A stretch of 9,334 bases of DNA. Source: an uncultured bacterium. Lineage in GTDB: Bacteria; Bacillota; Clostridia; Christensenellales; Pumilibacteraceae. The stretch lies in NCBI GenBank assembly GCA_949747725.1, contig CATKFJ010000251.1, positions 1 through 9,334 of the forward strand, in the 5' to 3' direction. The translations under genes and the position numbers were made by a program. Below are positions 1 through 6,964 of the stretch, one piece after another; position 1 is the stretch's first letter; each line of letters starts with the position of its first letter. The notes under the pieces are model-generated. The model was given only the letters and a program-made list of their open reading frames with translations, was not told the origin of the DNA and made no database searches.

Positions 1-7
1 GCGAAGT

Positions 8-25
8 CGTAGCCTATGCGCTACG
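8..25. repeat. Short inverted repeat near window edge
   Basis: A 6-bp perfect inverted repeat: CGTAGC at 8-13 and GCTACG at 20-25, with a 6-nt loop. It lies beyond the recF stop in non-coding sequence. There is no T-run on either strand, so it does not look like an intrinsic terminator. It may be part of a dispersed intergenic repeat or of a regulatory region cut by the window edge. Confidence 0.3.
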
Positions 26-60
26 TCGAGCGAGTTTAACGCAGTATCGGGCTGAAAGAG

Positions 61-75
61 CCGCCCCTCGGGCGG
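61..75 (-). terminator. Possible weak terminator after recF
   Basis: A perfect hairpin, CCGCCC (61-66), 3-nt loop, GGGCGG (70-75), sits about 30 nt past the recF stop. Read on the minus strand, the stem is followed by CTCTTTC, which is only a short T-tract, so termination would be weak. No ATG start on the minus strand is visible between recF and the window edge, which fits an end of the transcription unit here. Confidence 0.35.
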
Positions 76-104
76 AGCAAATACGCTTACGACTGCCTAA
101 GAGA

Positions 105-1178
105 TCATATCTCCACTATGTTTATATCCACCCCGTCGAAATCGGCTTTATCGGTCGCGGTAATTATCGATTGAAACCCGTCCAGCGCGGAAAGAAGCTT
201 TTTGCGCCGCACCGCGTCGAGTTCGCTGAACACGTCGTCCAAAAGCAGTACGGGGCTTGTCCCTATCGCGCTTTCCAATAATTTCATTTCCGCAAGTTTC
301 ATTGCAAGCGCAGCGGTGCGTTGCTGCCCTTGACTGCCGAACGCGCGCAAGTCCACACCGTTTACGCTTATCTTTATATCGTCCTTATGCGGACCCGTAT
401 GCGTGTACTTCAATCTCAGATCGCTCTCGCGGTCGGAAACGTATTTTTTAGCCAACGCCGCTTTTATACCGTCCACACTATCCGTTTCGCCTTTTTCGCC
501 TTTTTCGCCTTCGTATTCCAACACAAGCGTTTCTCTGCCGTCGGACAGAAACGCGTGACGTTCCGCCGCTATAGGCGACAGCTTGCTAATAAAACCGCGG
601 CGCGTCTTTACGATCTTCGCACCGACGTCCGCAAGCAGTTCGTCCCAAGGCGCAAGAGTATTGTCGTTTGCGCCGCCGCTTTTTAAAAGCTTGTTGCGGC
701 TTGCCAAAATCTTGTCGTACTGCATAAGCGCGGAAAAATACGCTTTTGATATTTGGCAAAGCGAAATATCCATAAACCGTCTGCGGTCGGCAGGCGCGTC
801 CTTGACGATTTTCAGTCCGTCGGGACAGAACAGCACGACGGGACACACGCCCATCAGTTCGCTCATGCGCGTTATAGGCACGTTGTTTATCGCCACTCGC
901 TTGTTTACCGTTCGGTCGATAATTATCTGTACCGTTTCCGCGCCCGTATCCTTATCCGCAGTCACGCATATATATGCGCGCGACGCTTCCGAATTTATAA
1001 GCTCGCGGTCGCGCGGCGTGCGAAACGATTTCCCGACGCCCGCGAAATAAACGGCCTCCAATAGATTGGTCTTGCCGCGCGCATTAGCGCCCACAAACGC
1101 ATTGCGTTCGGGGCAAAGCGCGATACTCCGCTCCTTTGCATTGCGGTAATCTTTTACATGCAATTCGGTGACCGTCAC
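105..1178 (-). CDS. recF: DNA replication and repair protein RecF
   Basis: RecF is a cytoplasmic SMC/ABC-like ATPase that works with RecO and RecR to load RecA onto gapped DNA. The 357-aa frame has the family hallmarks in order: a Walker A loop GANARGKT (residues 30-37) followed by NLLEA, the conserved TGPHKDDI block (261-268), the ABC signature SQGQQR (282-287) and Walker B VLLLDD (310-315) with its D-loop SELD. Length is normal for the family (about 360-370 aa). The start is GTG at 1176-1178, and GTGA overlaps the TGA of the upstream metallo-beta-lactamase gene by 4 nt, so translation is probably coupled. A weak AGG lies 5 nt upstream. Oddities: a perfect 9-bp triplicate encodes an EKG repeat at about residues 223-231, and the usual neighbours dnaN and gyrB are not visible here. 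Confidence 0.96.
   Translation of the reverse strand: MTVTELHVKDYRNAKERSIALCPERNAFVGANARGKTNLLEAVYFAGVGKSFRTPRDRELINSEASRAYICVTADKDTGAETVQIIIDRTVNKRVAINNVPITRMSELMGVCPVVLFCPDGLKIVKDAPADRRRFMDISLCQISKAYFSALMQYDKILASRNKLLKSGGANDNTLAPWDELLADVGAKIVKTRRGFISKLSPIAAERHAFLSDGRETLVLEYEGEKGEKGETDSVDGIKAALAKKYVSDRESDLRLKYTHTGPHKDDIKISVNGVDLRAFGSQGQQRTAALAMKLAEMKLLESAIGTSPVLLLDDVFSELDAVRRKKLLSALDGFQSIITATDKADFDGVDINIVEI
485..511. repeat. Three tandem 9-bp repeats inside recF
   Basis: The unit TTTCGCCTT occurs three times without mismatch (485-493, 494-502, 503-511). On the coding (minus) strand it encodes Glu-Lys-Gly repeats in a charged segment between the RecF core and the conserved C-terminal blocks. 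The unit length is a multiple of three, so copy-number change would not shift the frame. Confidence 0.85.
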
Positions 1179-2563
1179 TTGCGCCTGCCGTTGCCGCCGT
1201 TACGACTGCCGTTTGTTTTTTTGCTTTTAGCGCCGCCGTTCCCCGTTTTTCCGCCGTTACTAATCACGAACAAAATATGCACCGTTACAACTACGACGAT
1301 AACGGCGAGAACGATCCAACCGACAAACTTCCATTTCAATTCTATATTGCCTATCTTGCGGTAAACCAATACGCTTTCGGTTTCGCGCACGACGGTAGAC
1401 TTTTCGCCGTAGAACAGTTTAAACGCGCCCGTACCGTCGTTCTTGACCGACAGCGTAATATCGCCGACAATATCCGTACGCAAAATGTTATCGTCCTTAA
1501 CTCCTATCTGCTTATATCTGTCGATCGCCTCTTGGTGCGGATGCTTATAGCTGTTTCCCTCGCCGCACGAAATGACGCAATACACATCGGCAGCCCCCGT
1601 GTCGGTAGTAATGACATTAAGGTAATCGAGCGTAGTCGCGTTGCGCGAACCGTGATGCCCCGCTTTAATAACGTTCACGCAATAGTTTTCGTCGAAAGCG
1701 TCGTACTTATCGGTAACGCCGTCCGTTTTCGCAGCCACTGTTTTGCTTACGAATTCATCCAAATTATCTTCTTCCGCGTCGCCCGACATGGCGTATTTAA
1801 ATCCCTTGTACTCGAGTATCATTACGGGCGAATAGTTATTCCATTCGGCGTTACTCTCCTTTGTGCCGTAATTATCGGACAGCGGCGAATAAAATTCGAA
1901 CGTATACTCGCTATTCTCGCCCGTTATGGTCTGTTTCGGATCGTCGGGATCGGTTATGTATACCACCGAGGTAAAATCGTCGGTAATCTGATACATATAC
2001 TTGACCGAATTAGCGTATGCAGCTGTACTTTTTACAACGACATTTTCTTTAAGATCATCTTTCCCCGGATCTACAAACGGATTGCTTGCCGTGCCTACCG
2101 CCTGTACGTTCGGGCGATACACGGTGCGCGACGGATAGTTTTGCAATACGTAATCGAAACTGCCGCAGTGATCGGAATCGGGGTGCGTAAGTATAGCGTA
2201 ATCGAAATATTCGAAATCATCGGGCAGCGTTCGATCGATAAAAGTCTGTATCGCCTGTTCGGTCGCTTTGTTGTTCTCTCCGCCGTCGATGATCATGGTC
2301 TTTCCGTCGGGCAATTCTATTATAGTGCAATCGCCCTGCCCGACGTCCACGAAATGAACGTTCAATGCTCCATCGTTTATAGGCGCGGTCACGACGTCGT
2401 CCGTGCCGCTATCGTCAGGTTCTTTTTCAACTTCGGTATAATAGCTCAGTCCGAGCGCCTTGTCGACGTCTGCGGAAAACGCCATAGATATCCCGATAAC
2501 GACAGCCGCAACAATAAGAACGGCTATATCGATAAAGATATTCTTCTTCTGACGCTTGTTCAT
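1175..2563 (-). CDS. Membrane-anchored ComEC-like metallo-beta-lactamase-fold hydrolase
   Basis: The 462-aa protein resembles the C-terminal metallo-beta-lactamase domain of the DNA-uptake protein ComEC/Rec2, without the channel part. Residues 9-30 form an N-terminal membrane helix after the basic start MNKRQKK. The hydrolase domain follows: VHFVDVGQGD (69-78), IIDGG (91-95), the metal-binding motif HPDSDH (127-132), a later SGD and the GHHGS motif. A second hydrophobic helix (about 412-434) is followed by a Gly/Lys/Arg-rich tail ending NGRRK. Both ends are basic, so by the positive-inside rule the enzyme domain should lie outside the membrane. Substrate is unknown: the ComEC domain is a presumed nuclease, but related domains also act on phosphoesters of wall polymers. 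AGGT precedes the ATG by 6 nt. The stop overlaps the recF start by 4 nt, and the patatin gene ends 51 nt upstream. Confidence 0.85.
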   Translation of the reverse strand: MNKRQKKNIFIDIAVLIVAAVVIGISMAFSADVDKALGLSYYTEVEKEPDDSGTDDVVTAPINDGALNVHFVDVGQGDCTIIELPDGKTMIIDGGENNKATEQAIQTFIDRTLPDDFEYFDYAILTHPDSDHCGSFDYVLQNYPSRTVYRPNVQAVGTASNPFVDPGKDDLKENVVVKSTAAYANSVKYMYQITDDFTSVVYITDPDDPKQTITGENSEYTFEFYSPLSDNYGTKESNAEWNNYSPVMILEYKGFKYAMSGDAEEDNLDEFVSKTVAAKTDGVTDKYDAFDENYCVNVIKAGHHGSRNATTLDYLNVITTDTGAADVYCVISCGEGNSYKHPHQEAIDRYKQIGVKDDNILRTDIVGDITLSVKNDGTGAFKLFYGEKSTVVRETESVLVYRKIGNIELKWKFVGWIVLAVIVVVVTVHILFVISNGGKTGNGGAKSKKTNGSRNGGNGRRK

Positions 2564-2614
2564 ATTTTTACCTGCCGAATTTTTTCTTTCGTAATATTCT
2601 ATGCCGCATCGATA

Positions 2615-3418
2615 CTATACGTTTTGCGGCTCGAACAACTTTTCTATCTCGTCGCATTTATCCATAGCCGCGCGATAACCGATCTCTATCATGTCGCGGA
2701 AACCGTCCTTGCTCGTGGACCTGAACGCCGACGTATCGGGCGCGATCACTATATCCGACTGCATAAGCCCCACTACCGACGCGTTAGCGCCCATTATGGA
2801 AAACATCGCTTTAAGAATATCAAGCATGCCCGTGCCGTCCGTACCGCTGCCGCGCGAAGCGTGAGCGTCTACCGTGACTACTTTGTCCGCGCCGAGCATA
2901 CGGCAAACGTCCGCAGGAATATTGTTAACAAGTCCGCCGTCCGATAAGTTCATGCCGTTCAACTGTAAAGGCGCATAAGCTATGGGGAACGCCGACGACG
3001 CAGAAACGGCGTTAAGCACCGATCCGCTATCCAATATTACTTGCTTGCCCGTTTTAAGATCGGTCGCTATCGCGGCGTACTTTTTATTCAGATTCTCTAT
3101 CTGCGCGTCGCCTATTATAGGATATATCATGTTCCCGATCTTGCGCGGATCGTTCGGTTTAAAAAGTATTCTGCCGTGTAGATCGCCGAACTCTATATCT
3201 TCCGCCGCTTGCGCGATCTCGTCGGGCGCAATGCCGGCGCAGTACAACGCGCCCACGATACTGCCGACCGACGTTCCGACGCAAACGTCGAAGTCTATTT
3301 TCCGCTCTCTAAATGCTTTGAGCGCGCCGACTTGAACAAACCCGCGCGCTCCGCCGCCGCCTAAAGTCAGTCCGACTTTGGGTCGAACGGACGGCTTTTT
3401 TCTATTGAATAACTGCAT
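2615..3418 (-). CDS. Patatin-like phospholipase (RssA/NTE-type), 267 aa
   Basis: Predicted serine acyl hydrolase with a Ser-Asp dyad, acting on phospholipids or other acyl esters. The sequence shows the oxyanion-hole loop GGGGARG (20-26), the nucleophile elbow GTSVG (48-52, Ser50) and the DGG motif (160-162, Asp160), in the expected order and spacing. No signal peptide or membrane helix is visible, so a cytoplasmic or membrane-peripheral location is likely. It fits the compact bacterial patatin family (about 250-320 aa). Its true substrate cannot be read from the sequence. The ATG at 3416-3418 follows a GGGAG about 11 nt upstream, a longish spacing; an earlier out-of-frame ATG lies 10 nt upstream. 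It sits 62 nt after pdxT and 51 nt before the metallo-beta-lactamase gene, probably in one transcript. Confidence 0.9.
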   Translation of the reverse strand: MQLFNRKKPSVRPKVGLTLGGGGARGFVQVGALKAFRERKIDFDVCVGTSVGSIVGALYCAGIAPDEIAQAAEDIEFGDLHGRILFKPNDPRKIGNMIYPIIGDAQIENLNKKYAAIATDLKTGKQVILDSGSVLNAVSASSAFPIAYAPLQLNGMNLSDGGLVNNIPADVCRMLGADKVVTVDAHASRGSGTDGTGMLDILKAMFSIMGANASVVGLMQSDIVIAPDTSAFRSTSKDGFRDMIEIGYRAAMDKCDEIEKLFEPQNV

Positions 3419-3480
3419 ACGACTGCATTCTCCCGTTCCTCGCTGCGGTTAATTATTGCCGTAGCAAAAAACAATATTCG

Positions 3481-4047
3481 TTATTCCTTGCCGCACATAC
3501 TCAAAAAGTATTTATGAACGCGATTGTCGCGCGTCATTTCGGGGTGGAACGACGTCGCCATAATATTGTCCTGACGCACCGCGACGGGCGTTCCGTCATA
3601 TTCGGCAAGCACGGTAACGTCGTCACCCACGCGCGTTATCTTGGGAGCGCGGATAAACACCATGTTAATATACATATTATCGAAATCGCCCTCGCCCACA
3701 AAGCTGTCTATCTGACGTCCGTAAGCATTGCGCTTAACGTCCACGTCAAGCAACGACAGATAGGGCGTTTCGCCCTCCACGCGGTTTGCCAAGAGTATAA
3801 GTCCGGCGCAAGTGCCCCAAACGGGCATGCCTGCCATGATACGCTCTTTTATGGGCGTGTACAGTTTAAAGCTGTCCAACAACCGACGGAGCGTCGTGCT
3901 TTCGCCGCCCGGTATGATAAGCCCGTCCACCGACGCAAGTTCGTCGATAGTGCGAACGGGGATCGCACCGATCTTTTTATTGACCGAAGATATCATCTTT
4001 AAATGCTCGGCAACCGAGCCTTGCAATGCCAATACGCCTATATTCAT
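3481..4047 (-). CDS. pdxT: Pyridoxal 5'-phosphate synthase glutaminase subunit PdxT
   Basis: PdxT is a class I glutamine amidotransferase that hydrolyses glutamine and channels ammonia to PdxS. The 188-aa protein starts MNIGVLALQGSVAEH, the family's typical N-terminus. It has the PGGEST loop (46-51), the nucleophile Cys80 in GTCAG and the His168/Glu170 pair in FHPEM, so the catalytic triad is complete. Length matches the family (about 190-200 aa). I chose the ATG at 4045-4047 over an in-frame TTG 18 nt upstream because GAGGT (4052-4056) is placed just before the ATG and the protein then begins where homologues do. It follows pdxS after an unusually long 150-nt gap, so it may have some independent expression. 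Confidence 0.96.
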   Translation of the reverse strand: MNIGVLALQGSVAEHLKMISSVNKKIGAIPVRTIDELASVDGLIIPGGESTTLRRLLDSFKLYTPIKERIMAGMPVWGTCAGLILLANRVEGETPYLSLLDVDVKRNAYGRQIDSFVGEGDFDNMYINMVFIRAPKITRVGDDVTVLAEYDGTPVAVRQDNIMATSFHPEMTRDNRVHKYFLSMCGKE

Positions 4048-4197
4048 GCTGACCTCATAACACAATTATGAATTCGATATTAAAATTCGGAATTCGGGTT
4101 TTGGGATATTTTTATATTATCGCCGTAAGACGATATCGACGCGCTCGCTAATCCGAAGGCGCGTGTTCGCCCATAAAAAATTCAAAGCGAAGTAAGC
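4048..4197. other. pdxS-pdxT intergenic region with AATTCG repeats
   Basis: A 150-bp AT-rich gap inside an otherwise tight gene pair. The hexamer AATTCG occurs three times (4071-4076, 4084-4089, 4091-4096), two of the copies lying in GAATTC palindromes, close upstream of the pdxT ribosome binding site. TAATAT-like stretches could be -10 elements but I see no matching -35. No clear terminator and no small gene is visible. Confidence 0.4.
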
Positions 4198-5097
4198 TTA
4201 CCAGCCGCGCTTTGCAAGACGGTCGTTATCGTTCATGCTCTCGACGTCGAGTCCGCGCATTGCTTCGCCGAGTCCGTAGCTTACGCCGGCAAGAATAGCC
4301 GGATCGCCGTAATACGCGACAGCCTTGACGATAGCCTCCGCACGGCTCTTGGGATCGGCGGACTTGAAAATGCCGCTGCCCACGAACACACCGTCCGCAC
4401 CGAGCTGCATCATTAGTGCGGCGTCGGCAGGCGTTGCAACGCCGCCGGCTGCAAAGTTGACAACGGGGAGCGATTTATTCTTCGCAACGTAGCGCACGAG
4501 ATCGAGCGGTGCGCCGATATCCTTTGCGTATGTAGCAAGCTGTTCGGACTGCAACGCGGCAACCTCGGCTATCTGCGTGCGCATTTTGCGCATGTGCTTT
4601 ACGGCTTCTACGACGTTGCCCGTGCCTGCCTCGCCTTTAGTGCGTATCATGGATGCGCCTTCGGCTATTCTGCGCAGCGCTTCGCCGAGATCGCGCGCAC
4701 CGCACACAAACGGCGTTTCGAACTTAGTCTTGTCTATATGATACATATCGTCGGCAGGAGTTAGAACTTCGCTCTCGTCTATATAATCGATTTTGATCGC
4801 CTCGAGTATCTGCGCTTCCACAAAATGCCCGATACGCACTTTCGCCATAACGGGTATAGAAACAGCCTTTTGTATTTCGGCTATCATTTTGGGATCGGAC
4901 ATGCGCGCCACGCCGCCGTCGCGACGGATATCCGCCGGAACGCGCTCGAGCGCCATTACCGCAACGGCGCCGGCCTGCTCGGCTATTATCGCCTGTTCGG
5001 CGTTGGTAACGTCCATAATGACGCCGCCCTTAAGCATCTGCGCGAGATTGCGATTTAAAAGCTTTCTGTTTGCCGCCTTATCGTCTTTAACTGCCAT
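4198..5097 (-). CDS. pdxS: Pyridoxal 5'-phosphate synthase lyase subunit PdxS
   Basis: PdxS makes pyridoxal 5'-phosphate from ribose 5-phosphate, glyceraldehyde 3-phosphate and ammonia delivered by PdxT; in the family it forms a dodecameric TIM-barrel core. The 299-aa protein has the conserved Asp29 (IMDV) and both catalytic lysines: Lys86 in [11 protein letters not shown] and Lys154 in [10 protein letters not shown], equivalent to D24, K81 and K149 of Bacillus subtilis. It also carries the phosphate-binding [14 protein letters not shown] segment and ends in the typical RGW. I place the start at the ATG at 5095-5097 (MAVKDD). An ATG 24 nt upstream overlaps the ribosome binding site AGGAGGT (5110-5116) and has no site of its own, and the family starts close to residue 1 of my choice. 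The gene begins 77 nt after rplI. Confidence 0.97.
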   Translation of the reverse strand: MAVKDDKAANRKLLNRNLAQMLKGGVIMDVTNAEQAIIAEQAGAVAVMALERVPADIRRDGGVARMSDPKMIAEIQKAVSIPVMAKVRIGHFVEAQILEAIKIDYIDESEVLTPADDMYHIDKTKFETPFVCGARDLGEALRRIAEGASMIRTKGEAGTGNVVEAVKHMRKMRTQIAEVAALQSEQLATYAKDIGAPLDLVRYVAKNKSLPVVNFAAGGVATPADAALMMQLGADGVFVGSGIFKSADPKSRAEAIVKAVAYYGDPAILAGVSYGLGEAMRGLDVESMNDNDRLAKRGW

Positions 5098-5100
5098 GAT

Positions 5101-5116
5101 ATTCCTATGACCTCCT
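5101..5116 (-). promoter_or_regulatory. Ribosome binding site deciding the pdxS start
   Basis: On the minus strand AGGAGGT (5110-5116) lies 12 nt before the ATG at 5097, and a second AGGA (5103-5106) lies 5 nt before it. The upstream in-frame ATG at 5121 runs directly into the AGGAGGT and has no such site before it, so 5097 is the better start. Confidence 0.75.
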
Positions 5117-5141
5117 GTCATTTAAATTAAAACAAATTTTC

Positions 5142-5154
5142 GCGGCCATGCCGC
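5142..5154 (-). terminator. Weak hairpin between rplI and pdxS
   Basis: A 5-bp inverted repeat GCGGC/GCCGC with a 3-nt loop. On the minus strand it is followed by GAAAATTTGTTTT, an interrupted T-rich stretch. It could be a leaky terminator or attenuator that lowers read-through from rplI into pdxST. The short stem makes it uncertain. Confidence 0.3.
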
Positions 5155-5174
5155 AAGTCACGATTGGTCGGTGT

Positions 5175-5618
5175 TTATTCTCCGACGACGTTCACATTGA
5201 GTTTGCCGGACACTTCGGCAAACGGCTTTACGGTTACCGTATACCGCCCGAGCGCCTTTATAGGCTCGGCTATAACTATCTTCTTTTTATCCAATTCGAT
5301 CCCGTGCTCTTTAAGCGCGTCGGATACCGCCGCGGTATTGAGCGAACCGAACAGTTTTCCGTTTGCGCCCGTCTTTATCTTGACGGTGACCGTAAGTCCG
5401 GCAAGTTTTTTGCAAAGCTCCACAGCCTCGTCGTGTTCGATCTGCCTGCGCCGCGCCTCCGCCTCTTTGGAGATCTTAATGCTGTTCAGTGCGGTCGCGG
5501 TCGCCTGTTTGGCAAGATTGTTGGGAAACAGGTAATTGCGCGCGTATCCGTCGGACACTTCTACTACGTCTCCCGTTTTACCCTGTGCTTTTACATCCTT
5601 TAATAGAATTACTTTCAT
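5175..5618 (-). CDS. rplI: 50S ribosomal protein L9
   Basis: L9 binds 23S rRNA near the base of the L1 stalk and helps maintain reading frame. The 147-aa protein has the two-lobed layout of the family: the N-terminal domain MKVILLKDV...GKTGDVVEVSDGYARNYLFP (residues 1-32), a charged connecting helix with many Glu and Arg (about 50-75) and a C-terminal domain with KLFGS (about 88-92). Length is normal (E. coli has 149 aa). The ATG is preceded by AGGA with 6-nt spacing (5625-5628), within two AAAGGATA copies. A strong promoter lies just upstream. In Bacillus rplI is flanked by gdpP and dnaB-type helicase genes; here the neighbours are a YybS-like gene upstream and pdxS downstream. Confidence 0.98.
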   Translation of the reverse strand: MKVILLKDVKAQGKTGDVVEVSDGYARNYLFPNNLAKQATATALNSIKISKEAEARRRQIEHDEAVELCKKLAGLTVTVKIKTGANGKLFGSLNTAAVSDALKEHGIELDKKKIVIAEPIKALGRYTVTVKPFAEVSGKLNVNVVGE

Positions 5619-5665
5619 GTTCTATCCTTTTATCCTTTCATCGATCCGATAATTTATTATTTTTA

Positions 5666-5695
5666 ATTGTATCAAACATTCTCTGTCTTTGTCAA
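5666..5695 (-). promoter_or_regulatory. SigA-type promoter for rplI (extended -10)
   Basis: On the minus strand a perfect -35 TTGACA (5690-5695) is followed after 18 nt by TACAAT (5666-5671), which carries the extended -10 TG one base upstream. The predicted transcript starts near 5659, giving a leader of about 40 nt before rplI. This is the best promoter match in the window. It could drive rplI and, by read-through, pdxST and the genes beyond. Confidence 0.8.
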
Positions 5696-5710
5696 GTTTT
5701 TTTACTGCCG

Positions 5711-5750
5711 TGTATCGATCGGTCGGGTCGTTCTTTGTTGTGACGATACA
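5711..5750. repeat. Inverted repeat upstream of rplI promoter
   Basis: TGTATCG (5711-5717) and CGATACA (5744-5750) form a 7-bp perfect inverted repeat with a 26-nt loop, just upstream of the rplI -35 box. There is no T-run after it on the minus strand, so it is not a standard terminator for the YybS-like gene. It could be an operator or a chance match. Confidence 0.3.
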
Positions 5751-5803
5751 ATTTCGTGTCGTTTTATGCTTTTCGGCAAATCGGCGCTATACCGAAACGC
5801 CCG

Positions 5804-6955
5804 TCACGCTTCGGCGATGAATCTTACCCAGAACCTCAGATTCAGTATACAGTCGCATATACCGACGACAGACAGCGCAAACACCACCACGGGAAACAAT
5901 ACGGCGGCAACGCCGACTACGCTCAGCACGCAGTGCGCCGCCGTTTTTGCTTTTCCCTTAAACAGCGACGCGAAAAACGCAAGGAGCGTAAAACACGCAA
6001 ACGCCGACGGCAGCGTTGTAAACGCATGCATTACCGTCGCCGACAACGGATCGAATCCGCCCGCAAGATCGAGTATGATGCCCGTAACGGTCGCAGGCAA
6101 AACGCACGTCCACAAATACGATCGCGGCATGCGCATGTCGGCAACGGGCGCAGTCATAGCCCCAACGCCGCCGAGCGCGCGCGTCGATGCCGAGACCGAT
6201 TTCGGCGTAGACGTAACGTCGTAGCAGCACGACGTTCTTCGATTTACCGCAACGGCGATAAAAAATCCCGCGGCGGCAATCAACGCGCCGTAGTGGATAC
6301 AGTAGTACCAAATATACCCTTCGAGCTCGTCGCCGGCATACTCGGCAAAGCTCTCGGCGGCGGCGCGGCGATAATCGGGATCGGACGGCTCGAGCTTTAC
6401 TATATCGGGCGGCAGATCCGCGTCGGCATAATATTCGCGCGATAGGAATCCGATAAACGGATCGTCGCATTCACGCATCACGTAATGCGCGGAAATATCG
6501 CGTATGCTCTCCCCCTCCGCGACGCGCACGATGCCAACGCCGAACAGTGCGCCGATCACGGCAAACAGCGCGGCGCATGCGGCAAACGCCAAATAGTGTT
6601 TTTGCTGCGCGCCGAAAACCAGCCCGAAAAATGCGAACATCAGTCCGCAAAAATATATAACGGACAGGATATCGTAATTGACGCATAAAGTTACAGTCCC
6701 GTAAACCGCAATGCACGCAAACGGGAAATAGGCGCCGAACCGTCTGTAAAGCACATACAAAAACGCAAGCGCGACAGGCAGAAAAAACAGCGCCGCAGAC
6801 GGCATAGCTCCGCACATGATAAGAATAAACGGCAATATCGCGTACGAAACGATCTCGCAAACCGATATCGGTCTTTGCGGAATACGTCTGTATCCGACGC
6901 GTTGCCGTTCACTATTATTCCGCATATCGCGGTAACGCCGAACAATGCTTTTCAT
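5804..6955 (-). CDS. YybS-like polytopic membrane protein (DUF2232)
   Basis: A 383-aa integral membrane protein of unknown biochemical role. After about 32 hydrophilic, basic residues it shows about eight hydrophobic segments: roughly 33-50, 53-70, 76-93, 97-116, 119-143, 214-237, 280-332 (probably two helices) and 339-366. A charged, acidic loop of about 70 residues (145-213) and a second soluble linker (238-279) separate them. The MPRSYLW...LP segment and the ending GICDCILNLRFWVR resemble YybS/DUF2232 proteins, and position next to rplI supports this: in Bacillus the order is yybS-gdpP-rplI. I see no gdpP here. The ATG at 6955 has no good ribosome binding site; the likely promoter would start transcription only a few bases before it. 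An alternative in-frame ATG is at 6925, also without a clear site. Family assignment is by pattern and context, not by search. Confidence 0.72.
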   Translation of the reverse strand: MKSIVRRYRDMRNNSERQRVGYRRIPQRPISVCEIVSYAILPFILIMCGAMPSAALFFLPVALAFLYVLYRRFGAYFPFACIAVYGTVTLCVNYDILSVIYFCGLMFAFFGLVFGAQQKHYLAFAACAALFAVIGALFGVGIVRVAEGESIRDISAHYVMRECDDPFIGFLSREYYADADLPPDIVKLEPSDPDYRRAAAESFAEYAGDELEGYIWYYCIHYGALIAAAGFFIAVAVNRRTSCCYDVTSTPKSVSASTRALGGVGAMTAPVADMRMPRSYLWTCVLPATVTGIILDLAGGFDPLSATVMHAFTTLPSAFACFTLLAFFASLFKGKAKTAAHCVLSVVGVAAVLFPVVVFALSVVGICDCILNLRFWVRFIAEA

Positions 6956-6964
6956 TACTCAATT

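Noticed and set aside
1..1178. Replication origin next to recF
   Set aside because: I find no cluster of DnaA boxes (TTATCCACA-like) or an AT-rich unwinding region, and neither dnaA nor dnaN is present.
1277..2947. A long open frame (556 codons) on the plus strand, antisense to the metallo-beta-lactamase and patatin genes
   Set aside because: It crosses two genes and their gap, has no recognisable domain and no good ribosome binding site, while both minus-strand genes have complete catalytic motifs. It is an antisense shadow of codon bias.
2615..3418. Patatin gene as part of an anti-phage signalling (CBASS-type) module
   Set aside because: No cyclic-nucleotide synthase or associated effector gene is nearby; the neighbours are vitamin B6, hydrolase and repair genes.
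3419..3480. Hairpin between pdxT and the patatin gene as a terminator
   Set aside because: The imperfect GCTACGG/CCGCAGC stem is preceded, not followed, by the T-run on the minus strand, so it does not have terminator form.
5095..5121. Upstream ATG at 5121 as the pdxS start
   Set aside because: It would put the AGGAGGT ribosome binding site inside the coding region and add residues not typical of the family; the ATG at 5097 has the binding sites in front.
5756..6445. Plus-strand open frame rich in Arg, antisense to the YybS-like gene
   Set aside because: Arg/His-rich composition without a domain is typical of an antisense shadow; the minus-strand frame encodes a coherent membrane protein.
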